64,000 nucleotides of DNA from Cylindrospermum stagnale PCC 7417 (GTDB lineage: Bacteria > Cyanobacteriota > Cyanobacteriia > Cyanobacteriales > Nostocaceae): the NCBI RefSeq assembly GCF_000317535.1, contig NC_019757.1, forward strand, positions 2,186,501-2,250,500, given 5' to 3'. Positions 34,486 through 43,506 of the stretch are shown one piece after another. The notes beneath the pieces are model-generated. The model did not search any database. It saw only the letters and a program-made list of their open reading frames with translations, and was not told where the DNA came from. Both the position numbers and the translations under genes were made by a program. The first letter of the stretch is position 1. Every line of letters begins with the position of its first letter.

Positions 34486-34737
34486 CAAGTCAGAATTTGA
34501 CATCCAGGTGTCCATGCCGTTCGTCTAAAGTGAATGAGGGAGAAGAAACATGGAAGTCCACCCCTTCGGGGAATTCAAAAAAGGTCATTCATCGCCGATG
34601 TGCTGGATTAGAGGTACGCCAGAAAACGATAGTTGCCTGGGGAGCAACGCGATTTTGTGAGATGACCCCATCTGGAGAGCGATGCCTGCGGTGTTCTCGT
34701 TGCCATCGCTAACGAACATCATAAATAAAATTATTTA

Positions 34738-34960
34738 GGGTTTGCTGAAAAAGTCATTCCAAGGCAAGAGAAGAATTGACTAAATAATCAGACAGGGGAA
34801 AGATAAGTTTTTGTTGTCTGCGATTACCAAGGCATAACTTTCATTAATGAAAGTGTTGAAAAAAGATGTTGTTTTGAAAAATTGCCATAAAAAGACACAA
34901 AAAACCCGTGATAATCGGGCAGAAAGATTCATGACTAAAAAAGTAATAGCAATTGCGGTA
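34738..34960 (+). mobile_element. Possible insertion-sequence left-end remnant
   Basis: Begins GGGTTTGCTGAAAAAGTC, which I recall as a common cyanobacterial IS terminus. It continues through a CCCG-CGGG hairpin (34907-34919) to an ATG at 34931 that soon leaves any transposase-like frame. No transposase body or opposite end is visible. Low-confidence call. Confidence 0.35.
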
Positions 34961-34999
34961 AGGCACCAATTGTACCTCACTAGACCGGGAACCGCTAGA

Positions 35000-37972
35000 T
35001 TATTTGCTGGCTGCTGTCTGAGTAATGGGAATCTCAATCACAAACATTGCTCCTTCTCCAGGTATCGAATAACAAGATAATTTTCCCCCATGTTTATCTA
35101 CGACAATCTGGTAACTGATAGAAAGCCCCAGTCCTGTGCCTTTGCCCACATCTTTGGTAGTAAAGAAAGGGTCAAATAGTTTTGAAAGTACTTCTTCAGG
35201 AATTCCCAGACCATTATCTGAGATTTTGATTGCTATCCGGTTGCTATTAAGAACTTCAGTGTGAATAAAAATTTGTCTTGTTTCCCCCAGCGACGGGTCT
35301 TCTAAAGCTTCAATAGCATTGCTGAGAAGATTCATAAATACCTGATTTAGTTGACCAGGATAGCAATCAATGGGGGGAAGGTTGCCATAGTCTTTAATCA
35401 CCAAAATTTCTGGATGGTCTGGTTTCGCTTTCAGGCGATTTTGTAGAATCATCAAAGTACTGTTGATACCTTCATGGATATCTACCTGCTTAAATTCAGC
35501 TTCATCTAGACGGGAGAAATTCCGCAGCGACAGGACAATTTCCCGAATTCTCTCGGTTCCTACGCACATAGACTGAATAAGTTTAGTTAAATCCTCTTTG
35601 AGAAATTCAAGGTCGATAGCTTCAATTTCTGCTGAAATCTCTTCTGGGGGATTAGGATAATATTTTTGATAGAGTGCTACTATTCGCAACAAATCTTTGG
35701 TATATTCACTCGCTGGAAGAAGATTTCCGTGAATAAAATTGACTGGATTATTAATTTCATGAGCAACACCTGCAACCATATTACCGACTGAGGACATTTT
35801 TTCACTGTGAATAAGTTGGGCTTGGGTTTGTTGCAGTTCACGCAGAGTATGCTCTAAATTTTCGGCTTGTTGTTGCAATTTAATTTCGGCTTGTTTGCGC
35901 GCAGTAATATCAGTTGCTACACCAAGAGTTTGCTTTATCCTGCCGTCATCAGCACGGCTGAACACCGTCTCTCGACAGTAAATCCAGCACCATTCACCAT
36001 TTGCTTGTCTCACCCGAAATTCAAGCTCAAAAATCTCACCATCTTTGGCAGCAATAAAGTTTTGCAAGTGAATTACAGTTTTTTGCAAATCATCTGGATG
36101 AGTAATATTGGCAAGAAGTTGTGACCCCATCTGTTGAATTTCTTCACTAGAATAACCGAGAAGAGTGCCAAGTTCATGATTCGCGTAAACATTGCGCTGT
36201 TCTTCTATATCGAAGATATAGAGAATATTCGGAGAAGAATCGGCAATACGTTGAACGAAGTGCTGGCTTTGTTTTAGTGCTTCTTCTGCTTGTTTACGCT
36301 CTGTAATATTCAAGGTTGTCCCTACCAGTCGATCAATTCGACCTTCACTATTTTTCAGGGGATTTATCTTAGTCATCCACCAAGTTTCTTGACCATTAAA
36401 AGTCAGACATTCTTCATAGGAAATGCTGACCCCGACTTCTAAGCAGCTTTGATATCGCTGACGTACTGCTGCACCATCAACAGTGCCATGCAAATCTTCT
36501 GGTGTTTTACCAATAACCTGCGCTTGACTAATTCCTGTTGCTTGTTCTGCTGCTGCATTCCAGCTAGAATAGCAAAAATCTCCATTTTCCAGAACATTGA
36601 TGACGCAGATTATTTGAGCGCAACCATCATAAATACTGCGTAAGAACTGCGCTTGCTCTTGTAGTTGAGCTTCTACTTGTTTGCGTTCGCGGATATCGCG
36701 AGAAATTGTCGCTAAACACAAAGGTTCGTCAGTTTGAGAATTCTTAACCATAAACATGTTGAAATCAACTGGGATTGGTTCTCCAGTCTGAAAGTGTTGG
36801 AAACGAGATTCGCTCCGCCAAAGCCCATGCTTCATCACCGCAGGTATAGCGCGCCGCTGTGTGTCTTCTCTGTCTTCTGAATAGGTGAAATCAAAAATCC
36901 TGAGGTTTTGAGCAAATTCTAAGCTTTCGATGCCAACTAACTTTAGCCCTGCTTCATTAATGAACAGTGGTTGTCCTTCTATTGTGGCGAAACCAATGAA
37001 GTCACTACTATTTTCAATCAGTGAAACGAACATTTGCCGTTCTTGTTCAGCTTGTTTACGTTCTGTGATTTCATTTGCCGTAACAACTAGCTGAGAAATG
37101 CGTGAAGCCCTATCTAAAAGGGGTGTAACATTCAAAGACCACCAAGTTTCTTGACCATTAATACAGAAAGACTCTTCAAAAAATATGCTTTTGCCAGACT
37201 GGACACATTCGCTATAGCGTTGACGATAGATAACTGCCATATCGGCAGGTAGTATCTCTGTTAGGGTTTTTCCCAGCATATTTTCGACTGGAATCACACT
37301 GGTTATTGCCATGACTGGATTGAATTTGGCGTAGCGAAACTCTGCACCATCATCCAAGACATCTAAAACTAAGATGCCATAGTCTACACCTTCCCAAATG
37401 CTTTGCAAAAATTGTACTTGCTCTTGAAGTTGTTGCTCTGCTTGTTGGCGATCGCTTCCAGCGGGGCGTAGCCCATCGCGCAGCGCTGCTTCTGCCTGCT
37501 TACGAGCGGTAATCACCTCAGTAAATATGATGATACCCCCAACTTTGCCAATGTTTTCATACCAAGGATGTATCTCCCATTTCACCCAATCGGTTGTTCC
37601 ATCTGTACGGGGAAAGGCATCTTCTTGAGATTTTTCGATGGTTCCCGCTAAACAGCGTTGGTGAATTTCCCGCCAATACTGGGAAATTTCTGGGAAAACT
37701 TCATAATGAGAGCGGCCGATAATTTCCTCATCACCCAGTCCGTAATCTTCCCTCCAGCGGCGACTCGCTAATATGTAGTGCATTCGACAGTCAAAGATAG
37801 CGATCGCAGCTGGCATGTATTCCATAAACAAAGCCATCTGCTCTTGGCTATATTTCAGGCTGCTAGAGGGCTTAGTCTGACCCAAATTGGTGACTACCTG
37901 ACGCAGTTCTATCAGTTCTTTTTGAAGAGATTCGTAAGTACTTTTATCTAGAGTGACGAGATCACGAGCCAT
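35000..37972 (-). CDS. Multi-PAS sensor histidine kinase
   Basis: 990 residues, no membrane segment. Five PAS/PAC modules (about 45-160, 185-310, 315-435, 440-560, 570-695), each followed by a RKQAE-type linker. Then a coiled coil, HisKA with the phospho-His in AGVAHEINNPVNF, and HATPase_c (QVFMNLLSNAIEAL, DNGLGIPEE, GKGTGLGLSISYQI). A soluble multi-input sensor kinase; ligands unknown. No response regulator adjoins it. The linker after the first PAS contains an in-frame short dispersed repeat coding DGLRPAGSDRQ, which breaks the usual AALRQAEQQLQEQ pattern. It lies just outside the polyketide cluster, so any link to it is speculative. Confidence 0.93.
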   Translation of the reverse strand: MARDLVTLDKSTYESLQKELIELRQVVTNLGQTKPSSSLKYSQEQMALFMEYMPAAIAIFDCRMHYILASRRWREDYGLGDEEIIGRSHYEVFPEISQYWREIHQRCLAGTIEKSQEDAFPRTDGTTDWVKWEIHPWYENIGKVGGIIIFTEVITARKQAEAALRDGLRPAGSDRQQAEQQLQEQVQFLQSIWEGVDYGILVLDVLDDGAEFRYAKFNPVMAITSVIPVENMLGKTLTEILPADMAVIYRQRYSECVQSGKSIFFEESFCINGQETWWSLNVTPLLDRASRISQLVVTANEITERKQAEQERQMFVSLIENSSDFIGFATIEGQPLFINEAGLKLVGIESLEFAQNLRIFDFTYSEDREDTQRRAIPAVMKHGLWRSESRFQHFQTGEPIPVDFNMFMVKNSQTDEPLCLATISRDIRERKQVEAQLQEQAQFLRSIYDGCAQIICVINVLENGDFCYSSWNAAAEQATGISQAQVIGKTPEDLHGTVDGAAVRQRYQSCLEVGVSISYEECLTFNGQETWWMTKINPLKNSEGRIDRLVGTTLNITERKQAEEALKQSQHFVQRIADSSPNILYIFDIEEQRNVYANHELGTLLGYSSEEIQQMGSQLLANITHPDDLQKTVIHLQNFIAAKDGEIFELEFRVRQANGEWCWIYCRETVFSRADDGRIKQTLGVATDITARKQAEIKLQQQAENLEHTLRELQQTQAQLIHSEKMSSVGNMVAGVAHEINNPVNFIHGNLLPASEYTKDLLRIVALYQKYYPNPPEEISAEIEAIDLEFLKEDLTKLIQSMCVGTERIREIVLSLRNFSRLDEAEFKQVDIHEGINSTLMILQNRLKAKPDHPEILVIKDYGNLPPIDCYPGQLNQVFMNLLSNAIEALEDPSLGETRQIFIHTEVLNSNRIAIKISDNGLGIPEEVLSKLFDPFFTTKDVGKGTGLGLSISYQIVVDKHGGKLSCYSIPGEGAMFVIEIPITQTAASK
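37448..37490 (-). repeat. Short dispersed repeat inserted in the kinase coding region
   Basis: GCGATCGCTTCCAGCGGGGC continuing GTAGCCCATCGCGC, a HIP1-containing dispersed repeat, sits in frame and adds about 12 residues between two PAS domains. It keeps the frame open. Confidence 0.65.
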
Positions 37973-38217
37973 AGTTTCGTCGTTTGTCCACCAAGGATCT
38001 GAAGTTGACTGTAGTTATATATTTCCCAATGACTGGCAGCAAACAACAACAAAAGCCGAGGCGGAGTGGAAAATTAGATACTCTCCAACGTTATGTATTG
38101 GTTTTGATCACAGCCAATAAACACAAAAAGTAAAGTTTCGCAAAAATTAGGCTAAATTTGCCAGCTTTACGCCTAATTAATCATGACAACACTGAAGCTG
38201 ATAGCATAAACAGTAAT

Positions 38218-38853
38218 ATGAGCAAAATTATGAACACCAACAAAAGATATCTCTTACCCTTTATTCTTGTGACAATTTTTGCTGGTTTGGGCAGTTGTAG
38301 TTCTAGTCCTACCTCTCGTAATCTTGACAGCGAAGCGCCCGCACCGATAACTACACCAAACATGATATCCTCGCCAACCCCAAGCCCAAGCCCAAGCCCA
38401 ACCCCAAGCCCAAGCCCAACCAAAAAAACAACCATAGCTCAACTAAAAGCTAAATCTGCTGTTGGGGAAAATACGCCTTCCTCAACTTCTCAAGCTACTG
38501 CTAGCAAAAGTATCAATGTCACCATATATACAAGTGATACCCAATGTCAAGAGCTAATTCCACAACAAACTTCGGTGCCTGCGGCGGAACCGATAAAAGG
38601 TACAGTGGGTAAAATTTTAGAGCAACGAGACACCAGTGACTTTAGCTTGTCTGGTTATCGTGTCAATGTTAAAGAAGGCGTTGCTACTGTTGATTTGCGA
38701 ATATCTCCTGAGTCAAAGCGGCAATTAACTTCTCTTTCTAGTTGTGAGCAGTTTGCTCTGTTTGGTAGTCTCCGCAAAACTCTCACCAGTAATACCCAAT
38801 GGAATATTAAACAGGTGAATTTCACCGAACGAGGCCAGGAAATTGTGTTATGA
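38218..38853 (+). CDS. GerMN-domain lipoprotein
   Basis: 211 residues from ATG 38218 (MSKIMNTNKRYLL). A start 20 codons earlier is possible but would bury the signal peptide. Lipoprotein signal with lipobox-like GLGSC near residue 30, then a Pro/Ser/Thr linker (SPTPSPSPSPTPSPSPT), then a GerMN domain (~100-211: INVTIYTSDTQCQ, GYRVNVKEGVATVDL, TQWNIKQVNFTERG). Such proteins are anchored on the outer face of the inner membrane or in the outer membrane. Exact role unknown. It converges with the DUF928 gene; an AT-rich inverted repeat lies between them. Confidence 0.82.
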   Translation: MSKIMNTNKRYLLPFILVTIFAGLGSCSSSPTSRNLDSEAPAPITTPNMISSPTPSPSPSPTPSPSPTKKTTIAQLKAKSAVGENTPSSTSQATASKSINVTIYTSDTQCQELIPQQTSVPAAEPIKGTVGKILEQRDTSDFSLSGYRVNVKEGVATVDLRISPESKRQLTSLSSCEQFALFGSLRKTLTSNTQWNIKQVNFTERGQEIVL

Positions 38854-38878
38854 TCTACCGATGAATTTCGCTGCGCTC

Positions 38879-38945
38879 CAATTCAAAATTTAAAATTCAA
38901 AATTTAAGCAGGGTTAAGGAACTTTAAATTTAGTTTGAATTGGAG
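38879..38945. terminator. Inverted repeat between convergent genes
   Basis: CCAATTCAAAATTTAAA near 38879 and TTTAAATTTAGTTTGAATTGG near 38925-38945 are largely complementary. The position between the ends of two convergent genes suggests a bidirectional terminator, although it is AT-rich and may simply be a repeat. Confidence 0.4.
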
Positions 38946-38970
38946 TAATTGGACAGAACATACTATAGGT

Positions 38971-39993
38971 CTATTGGCTGGCAGATACAGTGTCTAGCTG
39001 AATTATGGGTTGTTGAGCAAGCTTTGGTAAATACACTGATTTAAAAAGATTTAACCAATTACTTGCTAAATCGGGATCATTGGGATTAGCGGCACGTAAA
39101 TCAGCTAGAGCTTTCAGAGTGTCTTGCCAATAACCGTTTTCGGCATAAATGGCTATACGGTCTATGGCGTCCGTTGCATTCTCTAACTCTTGGGCTACTT
39201 TCGGGGTGGGTGTGACTCGTTCTATCCAACCACTGGCATTAGCATCACCACTGCGATCGCTTCCCGTCGGATCGCAAAGTAGTGACAAGCGCCAACTATA
39301 TTTCTTTTCAACCTCTAATCCCTGGAAATCCGCAGGCAAGGTATAGGCTATAATCCCGCTGGTGGTGGTTAAAGACAAAGTTTTCTCTAGCAGCACCTGA
39401 TCCTTGGCTTCATTCATCAGCAGAAACGATGCTTGTTTTGCCGAAGTTTCGGGCACATTCACAAAAAATGTTGGGCGATCGCTAACAGTTAATTCCACAG
39501 GAATTTCTGTTTTTCCCATCGCTAAAGATTTTGGTGACAAGACTGCACTAATCGCTTGAGGGCTGCATTGACCTCTTGCTGCTCCTGCTTCTAGGTTGCG
39601 GCCACTCCTAACTCCAGGTACTTTAAATCTCAATAAGGAACGGCGCTTTGGTTTAAATGCTGGTTTTGCCGGTTGGCGATTTACTTGAGCAACAGTTGTG
39701 CCTGACGGCATTGCTGTTACTGCCAACGAGGTAAACAACATATCTGTGGATAAGGTTAAGCTCAGTGCTATGAGCAACAAAGGTTTTTTTAGCATAGTTT
39801 TGGATAATAGGGCAGCTTGCTTAATCATCTTGTCTGATTGACGTAAAAACGACTTTTTAGTTTCTGGCGAATACATCCACCTACAAATTTCACTTAGTCT
39901 AGTTTGTGATAATTCAGCCATCGGAAAGCTGCGGTGGGGGTCTTGAATTAAACCTTTCTTTAACTCAATATCCGATTTTTTGTTGACGTACAT
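38971..39993 (-). CDS. DUF928 family secreted protein
   Basis: 340 residues as an open frame. The hydrophobic stretch KKPLLLIALSLTLSTDMLF at ~69-90 looks like a signal peptide, so the true start may be the ATG at 39828 (residue 56). The body (GAARGQCSPQAISAVLSP, PTFFVNVPETSAKQASFLL, then a C-terminal helical WQDTLKALADLRAANP) matches the cyanobacterial DUF928 family. Function unknown; these proteins often occur near CHASE2 and CHAT-domain proteins, as here. Probably periplasmic. Confidence 0.82.
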   Translation of the reverse strand: MYVNKKSDIELKKGLIQDPHRSFPMAELSQTRLSEICRWMYSPETKKSFLRQSDKMIKQAALLSKTMLKKPLLLIALSLTLSTDMLFTSLAVTAMPSGTTVAQVNRQPAKPAFKPKRRSLLRFKVPGVRSGRNLEAGAARGQCSPQAISAVLSPKSLAMGKTEIPVELTVSDRPTFFVNVPETSAKQASFLLMNEAKDQVLLEKTLSLTTTSGIIAYTLPADFQGLEVEKKYSWRLSLLCDPTGSDRSGDANASGWIERVTPTPKVAQELENATDAIDRIAIYAENGYWQDTLKALADLRAANPNDPDLASNWLNLFKSVYLPKLAQQPIIQLDTVSASQ

Positions 39994-40420
39994 TTATATA
40001 CAACTAGGATTTCAGTGTTTTAACATTTAAAAAAACACCAGTACCAGTATATTTTAGATTTCAGCAAGTTTTCGGTGTTTTCCGTAAGGCGTGGGCTAAA
40101 CTTAGTAAAACTTTACATGACAGCCTACGGTGTCATGATGAACAGCAGTTTTAATTAACTTTAGTAAAAATCAAATGATAAATGTTATAAACTTACCTAA
40201 GTAATAATAATATTCCCTGAGAGTGGCACAAAATTTACCCTAGCCCCCTAAAACCTGAAATTAGGTGGGTTCAGGATTAATCAACAGTAAGTGTTTTGCT
40301 AAAAATCGCTAACTAAAATTAACTTATGCGGTTAGGGTTCAAACCAGAACTCAAACTCAATCGGCTATTGATCCATAAATTCTAGTCACTCTCTAACTTA
40401 TAGAAAGGAGCGACATATAT
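39994..40420. promoter_or_regulatory. Divergent promoter region between DUF928 and CHASE2 genes
   Basis: 427 bp without a gene, so it should hold promoters for both sides. CATGACA (40116-40122) and TGTCATG (40131-40137) form a perfect 7-bp inverted repeat with an 8-base loop, a possible operator. The CHASE2 gene has a good RBS, GAAAGGAG, about 10 bases before its ATG. Confidence 0.5.
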
Positions 40421-42193
40421 ATGCAAGAGTCCAGTTCAAGATTTCGCAATTTACCCCAAGCAGTATTGACCTTTGGCGGTACTGTAGTTTTGACCAGCCT
40501 AGTAGTAACTGGGTTAATAGTTGGATTGCGAGAATTAGGCAAGTTAGAAGGACTGGAATTAGGTGCTTTTGATGGGCTGATGCGATCGCTTCCCGACAAA
40601 GGGCCAGACAATCGCTTTTTAGTAGTTGGCATTGATGATGTAGATATCCAGACACGCAAAGAGTACCCAATTGAAGATGGCACCTTGGCCAAGGCTTTGA
40701 CGAAACTGGAAGATCAGGGAGCAGAAGTAATTGGCATAGATATTTTAAGGGATGTTAAGCAAGGTGCCGCCGCCGGTCGTCAAGAGTTAGTCGATTTGCT
40801 AACCCAGAGCGAGCGCATCGTGGCGGTGTGTGAACTCAGCAGGGCTGACGCTCCCGGAACTCCAGCCGCACCAGGCATCCCAGAAGACCGAGTGGGAGTG
40901 GCTGATTTACCTGTAGATGCCGGGGGAACTATCAGGCAAGGTATGATACTTGCCATTCCTCAGAAATCGAACATCCCACTACCAGTCGAACATATCTGCA
41001 ATAACGCCGATCCCGAAAATCAACTACCATCCTTGAGTTTTCAAATGGTTGTGCGTTACTTGCAAGCAAAGGATATTGAGCCAGAACAGATAAAATCTGG
41101 TGAAATTAAATTCAAGTCCACTATTCTCCATCGCCTACAAACCAAGGCAGGTGCCTATCGCCAACTCAATCCCGGAGCTTACCAAATACTGCTTAACTAC
41201 CGTTCTCCCAAAAATGCAGTTAAGCAAGTATCTCTGAGAGATTTACTGGCAGATAAAGTGCCCGCAACTGCCATCAAAGACAAGATTGTCCTGGTTGGCT
41301 ACACAGCAGATATTGTCAAAGATACTTTTTACACGCCCTACAGCGCTGGTTCCGCAGATAATCAAAAAATGCCTGGGGTAGTAGTTCACGCCCAGAATGC
41401 TAGTCAGATATTGAGTGCAGTTTTAGATCAGAAACCGCTGCTTTGGTACTGGAATGATTGGCAGGAAAGCCTCTGGATTTTTGGTTGGACAGTATTGGGA
41501 GCTATTCTAGCGTGGCGAATTCGTACTCCTTGGCTGTTGGTGCTGGGTGGCGGTGTGGCGATCGCTATTTTAGTTGGGACTAGCTATTTAATATTTATCC
41601 AGGCTGGGTGGATACCGCTAGTACCACCATTAATCGGACTCTTGGCAAGTGTCACCAGTGTCGTATTGATAGATAGGTACGCCGCCACGATTGTCAAAAC
41701 AGTTAAAGGCTTCCTCAAAATCAACGTTGAGATTGATGAAAAAAAAAAGAATGAGGAAGTAGCTGCCATTGTAGAAAGCGATTATTTTTTAGACTTGCAG
41801 CAAAAGGCCAAAGGTCTGAAGAGTCGAGATAAAAACGAAGTTTCAGCCACCGTTGAACCGCCTCTTGCTGGCAAGTTTAAAGAAAAAGTAATTGACACCA
41901 CACCAACGACTCAACCTATACAATCCAGAAGAAGCACAGAAATAATTAACACTATTCCGACTGTTCAACCAACACAGCCTATAGAATTCGTAGACTACTT
42001 GCAACAGGTGCGCGACAAGCGTAATAAACTCAAGGCATCAGCACAGGTTAGCGATGCCAGCATCCCGGAAACAATCCCCGCAGAAATAGTAGATGGCAAA
42101 CAGGAACCGAGTCAAACCGAAAATCAAGAAGAAATGGCATATTTAGAACAATTACAGCGCCGAGGCAAGAAGATGAGAGAAGGTAAAAAATAA
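40421..42193 (+). CDS. CHASE2-domain membrane protein
   Basis: 590 residues. N-terminal anchor (~17-40), a CHASE2 extracytoplasmic sensor domain (~45-335, with FLVVGIDDVDI, GAEVIGIDILRDV, VSLRDLLADKVPATAIKDKIVLVGYTA), then three membrane segments (~345-425) and a charged, disordered cytoplasmic tail (~430-590). No kinase or cyclase domain follows, so it signals through partners. Its gene leads a plus-strand set with a winged-helix protein and a ParA-like ATPase, opposite a giant CHAT protein. RBS GAAAGGAG. Confidence 0.9.
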   Translation: MQESSSRFRNLPQAVLTFGGTVVLTSLVVTGLIVGLRELGKLEGLELGAFDGLMRSLPDKGPDNRFLVVGIDDVDIQTRKEYPIEDGTLAKALTKLEDQGAEVIGIDILRDVKQGAAAGRQELVDLLTQSERIVAVCELSRADAPGTPAAPGIPEDRVGVADLPVDAGGTIRQGMILAIPQKSNIPLPVEHICNNADPENQLPSLSFQMVVRYLQAKDIEPEQIKSGEIKFKSTILHRLQTKAGAYRQLNPGAYQILLNYRSPKNAVKQVSLRDLLADKVPATAIKDKIVLVGYTADIVKDTFYTPYSAGSADNQKMPGVVVHAQNASQILSAVLDQKPLLWYWNDWQESLWIFGWTVLGAILAWRIRTPWLLVLGGGVAIAILVGTSYLIFIQAGWIPLVPPLIGLLASVTSVVLIDRYAATIVKTVKGFLKINVEIDEKKKNEEVAAIVESDYFLDLQQKAKGLKSRDKNEVSATVEPPLAGKFKEKVIDTTPTTQPIQSRRSTEIINTIPTVQPTQPIEFVDYLQQVRDKRNKLKASAQVSDASIPETIPAEIVDGKQEPSQTENQEEMAYLEQLQRRGKKMREGKK

Positions 42194-42256
42194 ATATTGC
42201 CTAAGTTCTTTAGACATTAATCAATATCCTTTTTAGTCAACAAACCAAAATCTAAT

Positions 42257-42550
42257 ATGAATAACCCAGACTCTGAACCATCATCACCAAAAAGTATAGC
42301 TGATGTCATAGATTTGCCTGAAGACCAACGGCAACTTGTTAACTGGATAACTCATCAGAAAAAAGTGACTTTGGCGGAAGTTGCAGTTTACACAAATTTG
42401 GCAGAGTCAGATGCCCAGCAGAATCTCCAAACCTTGATAACACAAGGCTTTATTCAAGAATTAAATGATAATGGCTCAGTTTACTACCAACCTCGCTTTG
42501 TCGGTAAACAAAAAAGTAAGCTATCTAAAAATATCTGGGACAAACTCTAA
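42257..42550 (+). CDS. Small winged-helix protein
   Basis: 97 residues. Residues 22-85 (DQRQLVNWITHQKKVTLAEV, then a SDAQQNLQTLITQGFIQEL recognition helix and a YYQPRF wing) look like a winged helix-turn-helix. It is 63 bp after the CHASE2 gene and 178 bp before the ParA-like gene. It may be a DNA-binding or adaptor subunit of this signalling set. Confidence 0.75.
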   Translation: MNNPDSEPSSPKSIADVIDLPEDQRQLVNWITHQKKVTLAEVAVYTNLAESDAQQNLQTLITQGFIQELNDNGSVYYQPRFVGKQKSKLSKNIWDKL

Positions 42551-42728
42551 AGTTGTTTACTTTTGCTTATTAGACTTCTTGCATAAATGCTTAAACTCTC
42601 ATGTTGAGCTGATCGTTGGTGGGAAAAATATCCGAACATGGAAAAATATTTTACTTTTGCCAGAAGTCTATTAACTTGAGACTGTTCAGAGTGCGTTTTA
42701 CCTTTCAACATTTTACTTTTTTGCAGTT

Positions 42729-43493
42729 ATGTCAAAAATTGTGTCTATTCACTCGTTTCGGGGTGGTACGGGCAAATCAAACTCAACCGCTAATCTAGCT
42801 GCGATTGTGGCACGTTTTGGGTATCGAGTTGGCATCGTTGACACTGATATCCAATCTCCAGGGATTCACGTTCTTTTTGGTTTTGATGATCAGAAAATTA
42901 AGTACGCCCTCAACGATTATCTTTGGGGAAATTGTGCAATTGAAGAAGCGGCCTATGACGTTAGCTCAATTTTGGGGAAAATAGGAAAGCCAAATAGTCG
43001 GCTTTATCTGATTCCCTCCAGTATTAAGGCTAAAGACATTACCAGAGTACTGCGGGAAGGATTTGATTTTAATTTGCTAAACGAAGGTTTCCAAGAACTG
43101 ATCGATGCTCTAAATTTGGATTATCTTTTTATTGATACTCATCCAGGACTTAATGAAGAAACTTTGCTCTCAATAGCCATCTCTGATATCTTAGTTTTGA
43201 TTTTGCGTCCTGATCGCCAAGACTTTCAAGGTACAGCCGTGACAGTTGAGGTAGCCCGCAAATTGGAAGTGCCAAAATTGCTCCTGTTAATTAACAAAGC
43301 ATTACCAGTACTTGATTTTGATGCCTTGCGACAACAGGTAGAAAAACTTTACAATACACCTGTTGCTGGTATTATGCCACTTTCAGAAGAAATGATCCAA
43401 ATGGCAAGTAGCGATATTTTCTGCCTGCGCTTTCCAGATCATTCCTTCAGTAAAGTTATGGAGAAAGTTGCCCAGATGGTAATTCAAAATTAA
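42729..43493 (+). CDS. ParA/MinD-like ATPase
   Basis: 254 residues. The N-terminal P-loop is SFRGGTGKSNSTANLA; the signature Lys of the deviant Walker A motif (KGGxGK) is Arg here. Then VGIVDTDIQSPG (Walker A') and DYLFIDTHPGLNEET (Walker B/switch II). This subgroup is known from cyanobacteria next to CHASE2 and signalling genes rather than in chromosome partitioning. It probably switches position or partner by nucleotide binding. It converges with the CHAT protein gene, with 13 bp between them. Confidence 0.88.
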   Translation: MSKIVSIHSFRGGTGKSNSTANLAAIVARFGYRVGIVDTDIQSPGIHVLFGFDDQKIKYALNDYLWGNCAIEEAAYDVSSILGKIGKPNSRLYLIPSSIKAKDITRVLREGFDFNLLNEGFQELIDALNLDYLFIDTHPGLNEETLLSIAISDILVLILRPDRQDFQGTAVTVEVARKLEVPKLLLLINKALPVLDFDALRQQVEKLYNTPVAGIMPLSEEMIQMASSDIFCLRFPDHSFSKVMEKVAQMVIQN

Positions 43494-43506
43494 AGACTTT
43501 TTAGCT

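Noticed and set aside
34383-34712. 109-residue plus-strand ORF upstream of the FAAL gene
   Set aside because: It begins inside the second MITE, crosses its end and target duplication, and has no recognisable domain.
38181-38442. Two minus-strand ORFs rich in Gly-Leu and Ala-Trp repeats
   Set aside because: Antisense shadows of the Pro/Ser/Thr linker of the GerMN lipoprotein.
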